NCBI GenBank assembly: GCA_023238725.1
Contig: CM041553.1
Coordinates: 12,267,492-12,331,491, forward strand
DNA: 64,000 nucleotides
Source of the DNA: Scortum barcoo
Lineage: Eukaryota > Chordata > Actinopteri > Centrarchiformes > Terapontidae
Direction of reading: 5' to 3'
A program made the translations under genes and the position numbers. Positions 35,131 through 47,576 of this stretch are shown piece by piece. The notes beneath the pieces were generated by a model. It worked only from the letters and a program-made list of their open reading frames with translations. It was not told where the DNA came from and did no database searches. Each line of letters begins with the position of its first letter. Position 1 is the first letter of the stretch.

Positions 35131-37509
35131 GGAGGGAGAAGCATGCATATATGTAATATCACCATAATCAAGCATTATCAGAATTGTTGATTATACAATG
35201 CAATCACTTGCAATGTAGCCTCACTGCCGAGACAAAACACTGCCAAACAACCTACGCACAGCTGTGAACAGGCTTTAAAAACCCCACTGCATGTTGCTAC
35301 AAACTGCACAGTGATGATGTTGGGAACTAACTGGCGAACACACAGTGGAGCATTTGGAGTAGAGTTGGTGCAGACTAAAACCAGAGATGAAAAGGTAGAG
35401 CTCATTTTTTATTTACATGCAAGAAACATGGTTAGATGAGTAAATATACAACTGTTTGCAAAGAAGACCAAACTATTAACTTAAAATGTTATAATACATA
35501 TGTCAGTGTATTGCCTCTGCAACTTGCCTCTGCTGCCATAAGTGGCCAAAGAAATCCATTATTGCACGTTTAAAGAACATTAAGTTTCTAAACACACATT
35601 AAACTACATTGTCTCCCATTACTTTCCGCATGACTGAGTTCTCACCTGTTGCTGAAACAGCAGACACAGTATTGTTATTTATTGCAGGAAGAACTACAGT
35701 CTACTGCTGCAGTCTTTCAGTCTTTCCTCTGGTCTGCGTGAATCCTTCACACTGCAGCAGGAAAACCCCCTGTGCTTCTGTTCAATCAAATCTGAAAACT
35801 ACACTTGACTAACACAGGTTAACTTTCTGCTACAGAATTGATCTGAAAAAAAAGAAGAGGTAATTAGACCAGGCAACGAAATAAGCTTCCCTTTGTTAAT
35901 TTAGACCCACTCGGTTTTTCGTCTTGTACTCACGCCTTCCCTCCCGCCCTCCCTCGACTCCCAAACAAAGACGGGCTAATTGGGAGTCTGGAGTCGGTCA
36001 GAAAAAAACAAACAAAAAACAATCCATTACTTCTGAACTGTAATTGAAAACAGAGCCTGGAGTTAATTACTAATCGTTAATCATCCCATTCACCTCCAGC
36101 TACCTGTTCGCTTTATCGTTTTTCATTTCACCAACTTTTTTTTTATACCTATTACAAAACCTCCCCTCGGACTGAACGAACGGGAACCTGTTGAAAGGAG
36201 GGATAAAGACAAAGCAGTTCAGGCAAAATGAATTGATGACAGAAATCGATGGAGGAATAGCGAATAGACATGAGGAGAGAACATAACAATAAGGGGGATT
36301 GATTTATCTGTAATGAATGAGGGAAATGGTTTGGGGGAGTGTCCCATTTGTCCCAGTCCCGTCCAGGTTGATTGTGGGCCATTTTGTGAGAGGTTGAAAG
36401 GAGATGGAGTATTGTGATGCTGACTGACAGCGCAGGTCGACACGAGAAAGACAATTTGCATTTTCATTACATTGGAGATTGACTTCCTTCTCCTGCGTGG
36501 CTTGACACTAACGATCACACACACCTACACACACACGCACACACTAAAACAAACATGGAAACATCATGGTGCTGTCTCTCTGCAGAGCCCGACCCTTGGC
36601 ATCTCTGCAGTGTGTGACTGACAGCTGCACAGCCAGTCTGTGTGGGATGTGGAAATAGTAGCGAAAGAATTGCTTTCAAGATAAACTAAATGAAGCCAAA
36701 TTGTTTGCCATAAACAAAGCCTAATATTGAAAGTAAGGTATTACTTCAACATCCAGGATATTTGCTATTAACCATGTTAAGTAAAGCTTATTAGTGACAT
36801 ACATTTTTGAAATGACATCAAAGAAATAGTTCCAAGTTTGAGGAAGTACACTTCTCCAAACCTAAAAAATACACCTATGAAAAAGGTGTAATGTTCACAT
36901 GCTGTAACTTTTTCTTGATTTCTTGAGCAGAAAATATTGAACTGTTCATGTAAATCAAATGACTCCTGGTAAGCGAAGGCATTGCTATCATAGCCAATAC
37001 ATATGAGTATCAGATTATCAGTACCTCAGTCTGCAACTCTGCATCTTTCAGCAGTTCAAGTGTGCTGGTTTGGTCTGGCTCTGTAATGGAAGATTTCAAA
37101 TCAAATAAAGTAAATTAGGGTCACTGAAACTGAAATTTCCATACCACATTAAAATCACATCAGGTCACAGAGGAAGTAAGGTATATTGCAATTTAGTGTT
37201 GTCCAGCAGCAATCAGCATAGACCTGTCAATTATAAATGCACAGCACCGTCATTGGTTTAATGAAGAGAGACGGGAGCTTTTTCTTTTTATTGAAATGGA
37301 GACAGATTGTCACCTCCAACATGAAAAACAAGCAACTATTCAATCAGAGTTTGGTGGTGGCATGATGGACTTGTGTTTCTTACACAAGCTAATGGCAGCC
37401 ATGACTGACCACACCAACACACCAACAGCAATATGTGGAGGTGATGCTACATATTAAAGCTTGTTGTTTGAATTGGTTTTGGAGTCTACTTTCACTTTTC
37501 CACAGGGTC
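35131..37509. other. Intergenic: no gene seen
   Basis: No exon, RNA gene or repeat family was recognised. Confidence 0.5.
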
Positions 37510-37577
37510 GATGCAGACCTGCAGAGAAAACACTTTTGTGTATGAGCTTGAAAGTGTTTTCCCTGCAGGTCTGCATC
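37510..37577 (+). other. Long near-perfect hairpin (27-bp stem)
   Basis: Arms 37510-37536 and 37551-37577 pair at 26 of 27 positions (one A/C mismatch, 37525 with 37562) around a 14-base loop. This is the strongest short foldback I found in the window. The size fits a pre-miRNA, but the near-perfect stem also fits a recent inverted duplication or a foldback transposon remnant. No known microRNA was recognised. Confidence 0.7.
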
Positions 37578-38191
37578 TACGCTAAATTGACCAAGCAGCA
37601 CTAAGCGAGCAGTTAAAAATGAACAAACTGTGTACTTTGGTGTGCAGCAACAGAAGCACAAGGTGTATCCAAAGTTACTCATACCTTACATACCATACAT
37701 CAGTAAACTCACTGACCTCCTGCACAATAAAATGTTTCAGAAGAAGTTTCACTTGGTTTGACAGACCGGCGCTAATATGCTACCACTTACTGTGATTCAA
37801 CTACAATGTCCATTTCAGGTAGAAGCCACATTGTAGTGTAAAATGTAGTTCATACTTTTTGGTTTAGAGTTGAACTTCAAATTGATGCCGTTCTTATTTT
37901 CTTCTGTGTTTATTCTATTGAAAAATATAGACACATATGATAGATAGCACAATGAGCACAGCCTTCAGCACATTTTGCACCTTGAACATCAGTTCAGTTT
38001 TTTTTTCCTGATTACTAATGTAGTTATATAGTTTATTTAATATCAGATTCGCTGCATGTCACATTCACTTTTGACAGGTATGACACCATCACCAGGCTTC
38101 TGGTTGTCTGTATGTGGTCACAGACAGCTGCAAGAGGGAACTGAGAAAAGCTGTGCAGTGTAACATGTAACAATACAGCCAAGCATACAGT

Positions 38192-38196
<5 letters not shown>

Positions 38197-38232
<36 letters not shown>
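38197..38232. repeat. (CA)18 microsatellite
   Basis: An uninterrupted CA array. Confidence 0.96.
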
Positions 38233-38234
<2 letters not shown>

Positions 38235-38656
38235 GTTCATTTCACATGTTGCTATTTCTTTATACGAGCACTTTTGTCAAGCAGACAGTTTTGACAGCTA
38301 GCAGCCCTCAGACTGAAAGGAGCAGTCATCTGAGTGTGGCATCACTAAGGCACGCCAAAGGGGAAAGGCCTGCGGGGGGCCACCGAGGACCCTAATTCTG
38401 ACACTGTGACTGACAGACCTACAGTTCCACTGGAATATACAGTCAACAAGCTCCCGAAAAGCATCTTCCCAGAGACAGAAGAGAGCAGATCCTTGCATTG
38501 TGATCCAAGCAGAAATTCTCTCCGTGGCTTATTGTCTCGCACAAAACACACTGGGCAGCCAACAGCCCCTGCTCACACATTCTGTCCTGGCAGAAGAAAC
38601 TACTGGCATGGTTTCATGAAAAGTTAAAATTAGATTCCAAATGTATACATGCACAT

Positions 38657-38658
<2 letters not shown>

Positions 38659-38711
<53 letters not shown>
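38659..38711. repeat. (CA)26 microsatellite
   Basis: The longest uninterrupted CA array in the window, about 430 bp from another one. Confidence 0.96.
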
Positions 38712-38712
<1 letters not shown>

Positions 38713-38919
38713 CAAAAGAACCTCTCTTTCTCTCCTCTTCACTCTGCTCTCTGTCCACCACCATATTCTTTCTTTCAGTAAGTCAGTGGGAAGAAATGAA
38801 GGTAATCTACATCAAATGAGGTAAATAGAGGTAACACAAACCGATGTACAGTGTATAGTACTTAGACCTTTGTTTACATTTTTTTCTGGACTTTTTTCAT
38901 GTAAGGGAGGAAGAAGATT

Positions 38920-39215
38920 CTCTCATGCACAGAGCCGGCATAGCCAGGTCCATAAAGAAATAGCTTCCCAAGTGTAGATGATCTTGACTGTGCTGCACAG
39001 GAGCTCTGACCTTAATCTAATCAAACACTTTAAGGATGAAGGAGATGACCATCTGCAAGCTGACTGGGAGCACATTCCTGCAGCCAGATCCCAAAATTGT
39101 TTTCCGTGAAAAGTGTTAAAGCATAAACATATAAATTCCCAAAGATTTGAAAGGAGAAGCTCGACAATCACATATGTATGAATGTTTAGCTGACCATATA
39201 CTTTTGTCCATCTCG
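38920..39215 (+). pseudogene. Second Tc1/mariner transposase relic
   Basis: The plus strand carries a strongly decayed 3' portion of a Tc1-like transposon from a different family than the one at 19.6 kb. A GCCAGGTCCATAAAGAAAT block (38944 on) and the block at 38983-39040, translating with a shift as TV-LHRSSDLNLIKHFKDE, match the transposase segment WPAQSPDLNPIEHLWDE. The last catalytic acid (E) is K here. A terminal-repeat-like CATATACTTTTGTCCA lies near 39196-39211. Stops and frameshifts are numerous and the 5' half is missing. Identification is by recalled family features. Confidence 0.6.
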
Positions 39216-41734
39216 TCTGTCATAGAAGTTTTATTGGATCCCACAAAACAAAGTCATGCTGCACAGAAAATATGAGAAATGTCATTTTTATTTGTATTGT
39301 TATGCAAAAAAAAGGTTCAGGTTGTAAAGTATGTAAAGCCTGGCAAGTAATGAAGCAACACGAGCAGTGATTCCAGCTTCTTTCAAGCCTCTCTGGCCGG
39401 ATCTCTAGGTTGTCCTTTGTAGAGGCTGAATTCTGGCCTCTCTCTCTCTCTCACACACACACTGGGAGTGAAGGACCAGCATCCCACAGTGTAAAAACCC
39501 TGATGCCTCCCCACTGGATGCCCTACTTGCTTCCGTTCCCACCTCCTCTTGGGGCGACATCTCAGCGGTTTCACACGAGCTCCCTGTGATCCACCATCAT
39601 ATCTGTGCAGAATTCGCTGTCCCACTTTTGTTGACAGTGGAGACGGTGCAGGAGAGGGCAAGCGTGGAAATGCAGGTGATAAACGAAGTGGGGAAAGCAA
39701 ACTGGAAACCTCAGGAGCGAGAGTGAATGAGCACGTCACAACCGTTTGGAGGCGACTTCAGATGAACCTCTTATCTCTGTGTGAGAGTTGAGTCCCGAGA
39801 TGACTTTCTCAGCCAGCCACCGTCCTACGTGCCACATACAGTACATGCCAGTGTCCTCATGTACTCTGAGAGTGAGTCATTGCCATCTGTGAGCTTCCCC
39901 ATTCATTTCTCACAAGTTTCACCGAATAGTGGCACAGCAGCTGCTGTAGCAAGACCCCATCCAGGTTTTGACATACAATTTCACAGGAATGAGAACAAAG
40001 TCTCCCCGGCTGCCCCCATGGCAAAAATATTTGGCACATGATGGTACTTCTCTGTCAACTGGAGTGTCTGTAGAACCACTATGCCTTTAGGTGGCAAACG
40101 GAGAAAAGAAGAGTGATTGATCGAATCCACTTTCCACCTTACGTAGCAATAAAAAGACTAACCAGGGCAAAATCAATAGAAGTTTGTAAAGGTTGCTCCT
40201 GCGCTGTGGATATAATGTTATGTTCGCTCTGAATTAAAAGCGAGGGGGAGGCAGAGAAAGAGAGGAATAAATTGAAACCTGGATAACTAGACAAACTGGC
40301 CTGCTTTTAGATAAGAGCAAATGAAACCTGCATCAGTAAGTAGGATGAATATTCCTTCAGCAGTTTCTGTGATTATTCCAGCAGCGTGGTCAGATGGGAT
40401 CTGTGACGTAGGAGGTGTGCAAGAAAGCCACCATCATCGCAGGTGAATCAGGAATGGCCACGTACCAATTTTCACAGTGATTCAACCTGTGCTGTTTTTT
40501 TTTTTAACAGCTCTACACCACACTGTACCTCCAGCATCTAATTGTCTACAAGGGTAGAGACAGTGTCCTAAATAGGACAAATGGTGCGAGTGCTCTGAGA
40601 AGGCAGTGATGTGTCAAACCCTGCCATGGTTGGTAAGAGGTTGGAGAGCCAGAGTGATTAAAGCAATGAATCACTAGTGGTGAGGTCTCAGCTGCTGGCG
40701 TCATCTCACGCGCAAACTGGCAATTCAGGGCGCCCATAAGCAGCAACAGCAATTCTTCACTAAAACTAGAGAACGAAGTGAGTGTGAGTGTGTGTGTGAG
40801 AGAGAGAGAGGGGCAGAGAGAGAGATGTTTCAGTGCAGACACGTTGTTTTTCATGCCGTTGTTTATACAACACTGTATAAATGTGTCCAATTTCATCCTC
40901 ATTCTTCGCCAGCCGAAACAAGGCTCATAAATCTAGATAGTAGATGTGTATGCAGGCTCTCAACCACTTTGTAGTATTTGCGAGCAAATGAGTTCAGGTG
41001 TTACTTGCAGGTGTGCAGTGAAATGGAGAGTGGAGCTCCACTGTGTTTACGCTTAACACAGCAAGATGGAATCAAGATTCGATTACTCTAAATTGAAACT
41101 AAATATGTGACAAAAACACTGCCGTACACCAAGGCAAAAATAAAAATAGAATTTGTGGCATAACTAAATGTGGACACAAATTCCTTTCTGTGTGTAAAAC
41201 TAAAATATAATAAATATAAATAACATTTTTAGTTTTGATCAAGCAAACGCATTTTAGGAATTTGGCTTGACTGAACACAATAAGAACACTAGGTGACACT
41301 ATATTATACACTGGATTGACGTTAAAGCTCCATATCCAAATGTGTTGCATCACCAACACCTGCAACTCATGTAAAAGTGAGTCGTTTGAAGGAAACATCA
41401 TCATTGTGATACAGCACTTTGTTTCAAGACTTACATCACAGTAACCACAAACATTATTATTTTTTCTGACTGCTTTTGTTCTCACCTTGATGTTAAGATG
41501 TATATTATTGTTGAGTGTGGTTAAGGGCACAGTAGGAGTCATATCAGAGTTGCATCAGATTTGAAGTTTTAAGCTAAAACAGGCAAGAGTTTTTCTTGGA
41601 GTTAAGCTAATCTTTATACAGCATCCAAATTACCTGACCATGCTTAAGGTTAGCTGTCTCTGTCTTGAAAACATATTAATAATTTACTGGTGCTCAATAA
41701 ATGTTGCGAACAAAAATCTACAGAACTTCTATTA
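39216..41734. other. Intergenic: no gene seen
   Basis: No gene was recognised. A 118-codon minus-strand frame at 39383-39739 and a plus-strand frame over the same DNA are not similar to any family I know and look like chance openings in GC-richer sequence. Confidence 0.5.
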
Positions 41735-41860
41735 TGTCTAAAGCCATGATAATGGCTCTGTGAGGCTGTATCTAGGCTAAATGCTAACATCATTATGCAA
41801 CTATGTTCTCTATGACATTGATAATATGCTAAGCATCATTGCCGTGTTGAGAACCACGTT
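41735..41860 (+). repeat. Fish dispersed repeat fragment (unclassified)
   Basis: The text around TGGCTCTGTGAGGCTGTAT followed by AATGCTAACATCATTATGC matches a repeat I recall as very common in fish genomes (repeated TGCTAACAT motifs). The class is not assigned. A fragment of what I believe is the same family occurs in the other orientation near 60.4 kb. Confidence 0.45.
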
Positions 41861-44380
41861 TATTTTGGCTAAAATAAGTAAGTAAAAAAATATAAAATAC
41901 TGACCAAGACTAAATTGTACAAAAATAAACTATAGTAACTATAGTAACCTTGCATCAAGAAGTGAATTTCATTTGTATGAATATATATTTATATATACAC
42001 GTAATACAAACAGAAAAAAAGACTAAATATTCGAAACAAAAAGCAGGACAACCCACCGTTGCCCTGCTGGCTGCACTGACAGAGACCGAACCAATCCATC
42101 CTTGTTCTTCATTTCACGCCTCTGCTTGCATCGTTTATCCTATTCAAGTGAGGCGTCAATGCCAATATTTGGCAATATGAACTGTGATTGATGATGACAC
42201 CCACAGTCTGCCACAGTAACTATCCTCTCCACAACAACAGCATACTTATGTCTGCTTTAATTGACAGAACAGGAACAACACAGCCCTCCAGCTTCTGCTC
42301 TTTGACACCTGGGAAACTAACAGGAGGGATCGAGGTCCAGTGGGAGCCACCGCTCTTCAACAACAGCGCCAAAATTCAGTTAAATAATATGCCTGTCTGG
42401 AAGTAATTTGTATTTTTTCTATTGGTTTATAAATTGAAGCCAGTTTGGAATTTTTAGAAGATTCTGCCATGTGCAGTCCACTTAAAGCCAATTTTGCAAC
42501 TACTTAAGTCATTTATTTAGAAATAATAGTATTATTAAAACAGTGCTGGTGAGATCTTTAGCTGAAGTAGAATGGTGCTTTAGCAGTTTCTTGAGTGAAT
42601 GTCTAACATTAAAATACACTATATAAGTCCAAAGGGGAGAAAATTCAAAGGAAATGGTGTTTCCGGCCACCTGCAGAGAATATCTGATCCCATACCAAGC
42701 GTGCCCATTGGCTGATCTTGGAGATGGCCACCCACAACGATCTGCAAGACTCCTTGATCACAGGCCTGTGAGCAGCGGGTGATCTCAAATTGCATCAACT
42801 TATTCGTCTGTGGATACAGCCAAGAATCCACATCTTACCCAAGCAAAGACAGAGTTTATCTTTAAAAGATCTGGTGTGGGTGTCTCCGTATTCTACCATT
42901 TAAGTTTTTAACTGACTCAGCGGGAGAGGGGATGAAATAATTACCATAAAAGCAGCCATTGTGATGAAGTGCAAATAGTAATCAAGTATCATTTCACGTT
43001 CTGACTCTGTAGGCCGTGGGCATCAGTCAGTTGGCAGGATTTAGGTTTATTTGTGACGAGGAGTCCAGAGAGAGAGAGAGGATCAGAAAGTAGGAAAGCT
43101 GTGAACTGAAGCCAAGTCCATTTCATTTAAGCAGCACATCTTAGTATTAATGATGCTCAAAGTCAAAGTCAAAGAACTCTGTGAAGTGGCTTGGAAATAC
43201 ACAGGGCCTGTGAAAAAAAGTGTTTTTTTGTGCTGTGAATCACACTTGGGTTGAAATAACAAATTAGACTGTAATGAAGATACTGGAAGATCTGTGAAAA
43301 AACATTCTCAGCTAATTTGACTCCCATCGGGCCAAACTGTGTGTGTGCGTGAATTATTCTGGAGAGGAGCCATAACAAGGCCGGAGAGAAAGAAGAACTG
43401 ATGGATGGAAGGAAACCAAAGCTGATAAGTCAAGCCTTGAAATGACAGATTCACACCCTTCATTTCCCTTTCATAATAACTGAGTGGTCGATGTATTCAC
43501 CTTGAACGATGTCTGTGTATATGTGTGTATGCACGTGTGTGTCAGTGCCGCTATATCTCTCACCTGGATGATGCAGTTTCTTTTCCTTGACCCCGTAGTT
43601 ACTTGTTGCTATGTGCTCAGTTTCACCAGTCTGATACAACACATAGCCAGTTAATAATGATAACAGCAGTAAAAATGACATCTTGAAATTCAGGGTAATA
43701 TTTGAAATTGTGGATCCTTGATGTTACACAAAAGCAGGCTTAATTAGTTGTAATTAATGACTGTCAATTTTGCTGGTTAAAATGACAGCTGTCCCTGTCA
43801 GATTTCATTACCTATGGCTAGCCAGCTAATTAACATTAACATTAACACTACTGTGAGTTGGTAACCCACAGCATCTCTGGTCTGTTTTTTAATTTTTTTC
43901 TTAATTTTTTAAAATTTTTTATTTCCCCTGCAGATTCATTTAAGGCCAACAACATTTTAAAGATACATCTGAAGACTACAGTGGGATTACAGTGAACTCA
44001 GTATTGTAAGAAAAATATCTTTCTACCATAATGGCATTAGATATATGTTGTAAGAATAAAACATGTCACCTTGACAACTGCTCTGTTATTAGTGTGTTCC
44101 AGTATGTTTCACATGAAAAAATGACTGAGGTCAACTCCAAATCCAATACAGAGAGGAGTCACTAAGGTTGATTTAAAACATCTCGAACCTTGGCTTGAAA
44201 TAGTAAAATACTTGAGTGTTTCAATAAGCGTCCACAGTTATCTGAGCCACATTGTTGTTTTAGTCTTTTTTTTTTTTTTGCTGAAACCATTTAACTATGG
44301 AAAATACAATCATGAGCATTGACCGACCGCTCAGCCAGATGCAGCCTGAGCAGGCCCCACAGCAGGAGGAGAGGGAGGAG
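41861..44380. other. Intergenic: no gene seen
   Basis: No exon or known repeat was recognised. Confidence 0.5.
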
Positions 44381-44456
44381 AGCCTGGTTTCACAGACAGG
44401 TTAATTCAGATTCTGTTGGTTCAAAACAACTTTACTATCCTGCTTGTGAAACCAAG
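44381..44456. mobile_element. Short TIR element (MITE-like)
   Basis: A left end reading CCTGGTTTCACAGACAGG (44383-44400) and a right end (44439-44454) are imperfect inverted repeats around TGGTTTCACA..CAGG. They lie about 40 bp apart and have no coding content. I recall fish MITEs with GGTTTCACAGACAGG termini. No target duplication was established. Confidence 0.4.
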
Positions 44457-44744
44457 GTTACCAGGATAACGTGAGCAATGAGTATTACGCATACACAATG
44501 AGCATTCAATGTGTTTTTAATGTATTGTAATGTAATGTAATGTATCTTGAGAAATACTACCCAGAGACAATATAAATATTCAATAAGATTCCAAACATTG
44601 CAATCAATACAGTGCACCATAGTTACCACATGAAAGGGATGAATTTCCCCCTCTACATTTCACAAAATGTATTCAGTTAGTTCATCTGGTTTGCAGTTGA
44701 AACACCAGCTCTGACGCTCGCTCCTGAGGGAGGACCCCTGTCAA

Positions 44745-44760
44745 CTGTGATCGATCACAG
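44745..44760. repeat. Perfect 16-bp palindrome
   Basis: CTGTGATCGATCACAG is its own reverse complement, flanked by CCCCTGT and GGGGGG, which could extend the pairing. Confidence 0.8.
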
Positions 44761-44949
44761 GGGGGCCACCCATCAAAAGGTGACATTGACAAGTTGAAAC
44801 AGCTTTTTCTTTTTTTTCCTTTTTTTTTAACTTTGAGATGAATGAAAGTTTGAGTTTACTGACACTCGGCTATAATGTCCACAGTCAACTACCATGTAGT
44901 CAGTCTCCTACACTCAACAACGTAAGTCAATTAAGTTGCATTAATTTCT

Positions 44950-44970
44950 GATGATGATGATGATGATGAT
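44950..44970. repeat. (GAT)7 simple repeat
   Basis: A GAT trinucleotide array followed by a T run. Confidence 0.93.
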
Positions 44971-45883
44971 CTTTTTTTTACATTTCTATTATAGACAAGC
45001 TATCAGTGCTTGATATTTTTCCACATTTTTATTGTTTTTGCAGTGCTTAAATCAAGGCATTTCTGTTTGATCGTGTGGACCATAAAGTGGCAGTTCAGTG
45101 TAAGCAATCTGTAAGTATTACTGGACGACTTTCTACACCTCTATTTTTACAAGATAGACTTTGTTGTAGGAGACAGCACCATTCAGTATTGTTTGGCAGT
45201 CAGTGTTGGTTGGCTGTAGAGCAGTAACATTTGAGGAGCTGGGAGACAGAAATAAATGGATTCTATTTCGAGACACCTGCTGCGTCTAGACAACCTAGAT
45301 ATGCCAATACTTGATCTGGCACACTGTCACTGGCGGCCTTTATGCCTAAATATCTCTCCTGGCCAAAAAAGATTGCACTTGAACACATGTGGGTAGATGG
45401 TTTTTTGCCTCGGGGTTGTTTGATGAGATGAAAAGAAATTCTCTTTTCTCCCTAAGCATGTGAGACTTCTTAACGCTGAGGGAAGGGCCTGCTCCGTCTG
45501 GGCCTAGAGGGGGTGTCGTCACACAAAGTTTCCCCTTATTTTCCTAGCTCTGGTCCAGAAATACTCAGTATCCACACACAGCAGCTATCCCCACACTTAC
45601 ACAATAGGCTTTGCTTTTTTGTGAAAATTCAAAAGTGTGGAAAATACCACCTGCCACTTTATGAAGCTTATGCAGCTTGGCCCACACTTATCCTCTTTCT
45701 TCTGGCTGGTAGAAGTTTCTTTTGCAGCACGGGGGCGGACTGGGTCTGATTTGGCGATATTATATTGGCACAAAGACAAAACCCATCTACATTTACACTG
45801 ACACAGTTTTCTGCCCGAAATACTCCTGGAGGCAATATCAGGGCTTAACTATTTCAGACACTCTGATCGATAGCGCTGTCATA
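44971..45883. other. Intergenic: no gene seen
   Basis: Non-repetitive flank of the Rex3 insertion; nothing was recognised. Confidence 0.5.
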
Positions 45884-45895
45884 GCTAACAAAGTC
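45884..45895. repeat. Rex3 target-site duplication, 3'-side copy
   Basis: GCTAACAAAGTC occurs here and again at 49300-49311, exactly bounding the element. The leading G may belong to the element at the other end, so the duplication is 11 or 12 bp. Confidence 0.9.
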
Positions 45896-45917
45896 TTCAT
45901 CTTCATCTTCTTCATCC
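45896..45917 (-). repeat. Rex3 3' short-repeat tail
   Basis: On the element's strand this is GGATGAAGAA followed by GATGAA repeats directly abutting the target duplication. RTE elements typically end in such tandem repeats instead of poly(A). Confidence 0.8.
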
Positions 45918-45919
45918 GC

Positions 45920-46326
45920 CTTGGTCCGGGACCGGGTCGCGGAGGCAGCAGTCTGAGCAGAGATGCCCAGACTTCCCTCACCCCAGACACTTCCTCCAGC
46001 TCTTCCGGGGGACCCGAGGCGTTCCCCAGGCCAGCCAGCCGAGAGACATAGTTTCTCCAGCGTGTCCTGGGTCTTCCCCGAGGCCTCCTCCCGGTGGGAC
46101 ATGCCTGGAACACCTCCCTAGGGAGGCGTCCAGGGGGCATCCGAAACAGATGCCCAAGCCACCTCAGCTGACTCCTCTCGATGCAATGATGAAGGAGCAG
46201 CGGCTCTACTCCGAGCTCCTCCCGAGTGACCGAGCTTCTCACCCTATCTCTAAGGGAGCGCCCAGCCACCCTGCGGAGGAAACTCATTTCGGCCGCTTGT
46301 ATCCGCGATCTTGTCCTTTCGGTCAT
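45920..46326 (-). pseudogene. Rex3 polyprotein C-terminal region
   Basis: A frame starting MTERTRSRIQAAEMSFLRRV continues through IERSQLRWLGHLFRMP and TGRRPRGRPRTRW, a basic C-terminus typical of Rex3/RTE proteins, and runs into the 3' repeat tail. A small shift near 46050 splits the last part between two frames. It has no independent function. Confidence 0.85.
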
Positions 46327-47576
46327 TACCCAAAGTTCATGACCATAGGTGAGGGTGGGAACGTAGATTGACCGGTAAATCGAGAGCTTCGCTTTCTTCG
46401 ACTCAGCTCCTTCTTCACCACGACGGTCCGGTACACCGACCGCATAACTGCTGGACGCTGCACCAATCCGCCTGTCAATCTCACGCTTTCGATCTTTCCC
46501 TCACTCGTGAACAAGACCCCGAGATACTTGAACTCCTCCACTTGAGGCAGGACCTCTCCACCCACCTGGAGAGGGCACATGCCACCCTTTTCCGGTCGAG
46601 AACCATGGCCTCGGATTTGGAGGTGCTGATTCTCATCCCAGCCGCTTCACACTCGGCTGCAAACCGCTCCAGTACATGCTGAAGGTCCTGGCCTGATGAA
46701 GCCATCAGGACAACATCATCCGCAAAAAGCAGAGATGAAATCCTGTGGTTCCCAAACCGGACTCCCTCCGGCCCCTGGCTACGCCTAGAAATCCTGTCCA
46801 TAAAGATTATGAACAGGACCGGTGACAAAGGGCAACCCTGCCGGAGTCCAACATGCACTGGGAACAGGTCTGACTTACTGCCGGCAATGCGAACCAAGCT
46901 CCTGCTCCGGTCGTACAGAGACCGAACAGCCCTTAGCAAAGGCTCCCGGACCCCATACTCATGGAGCACTCCCCACAGAATACCACGAGGGACACGGTCG
47001 AATGCCTTCTCCAGATCCACAAAGCACATGTGGACTGGTTGGGCAAACTCCCATAAACCCTCAAGCACCCTGTGGAGGGTATAGAGCTGGTCCAGTGTTC
47101 CACGACCAGGACGAAAACCGCATTGTTCCTCCTGAATCCGAGGGTCGACTATCGGCCGAATTCTCCTCTCCAGTACCCTGGCGTAGACCTTCCCGGGGAG
47201 GCTGAGAAGTGTGATCCCCCTGTGTAGTTGGAACACACTCTCCGGTCCCCCTTTTTAAAAAGAGGGACCACCACCCCAGTTTGCCACACCAGAGGCACTG
47301 TCCCCAACCTCCATGCAATGTTGCAAAGGCGTGTCAGCCAAGACAGCCCCACAACATCCAGAGATTTGAGGTACTCAGGGCGGATCTCATCCACCCCCAT
47401 GGCGCCTTGCCACTGAGGAGCTTACGAACTACCTCAGTGACTTCGGCTTGGGTGATGGACGAGTCCACCTCAGAGACCCCAGCCTCCGCTTCCTCATTGG
47501 AAGGCAAGTCGGTGGGATTGAGGAGATCCTCGAAGTATTTCTTCCACCGTCCGACAATGTCCCCAGTCGAGGTCAA
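46326..47576 (-). pseudogene. Rex3 reverse transcriptase region, frameshifted
   Basis: In life this domain primes on nicked chromosomal DNA and copies the element's RNA. A continuous 251-codon frame (47236-46481) carries the main RT blocks: RGITLLSLPGKVYARVLE near its start, FVDLEKAFDRVP with the first catalytic Asp at residue 74, GLRQGCPLSPVLF at about 130-142, and the FADD box at residues 171-174 (46715-46726). Upstream pieces in other frames hold KAP|GVDEIRPEYLK and VVVPLFKKGDRRVCSNY, and downstream pieces hold LPQVEEFKYLGVLFTSEG. Joining them needs shifts near 47400, 47230 and 46580, so no full RT can be made, although the catalytic aspartates are intact. Confidence 0.9.

Larger units (their letters stand above)
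37578..38919. other. Intergenic with two long CA arrays
   Basis: No gene was recognised. The region is dominated by the CA arrays at 38197-38232 and 38659-38711. Confidence 0.55.

Noticed and set aside
39383..39791. Overlapping ORFs on both strands
   Set aside because: Low-complexity Ser/Pro and Gly/Lys composition with no family resemblance; likely chance openings.
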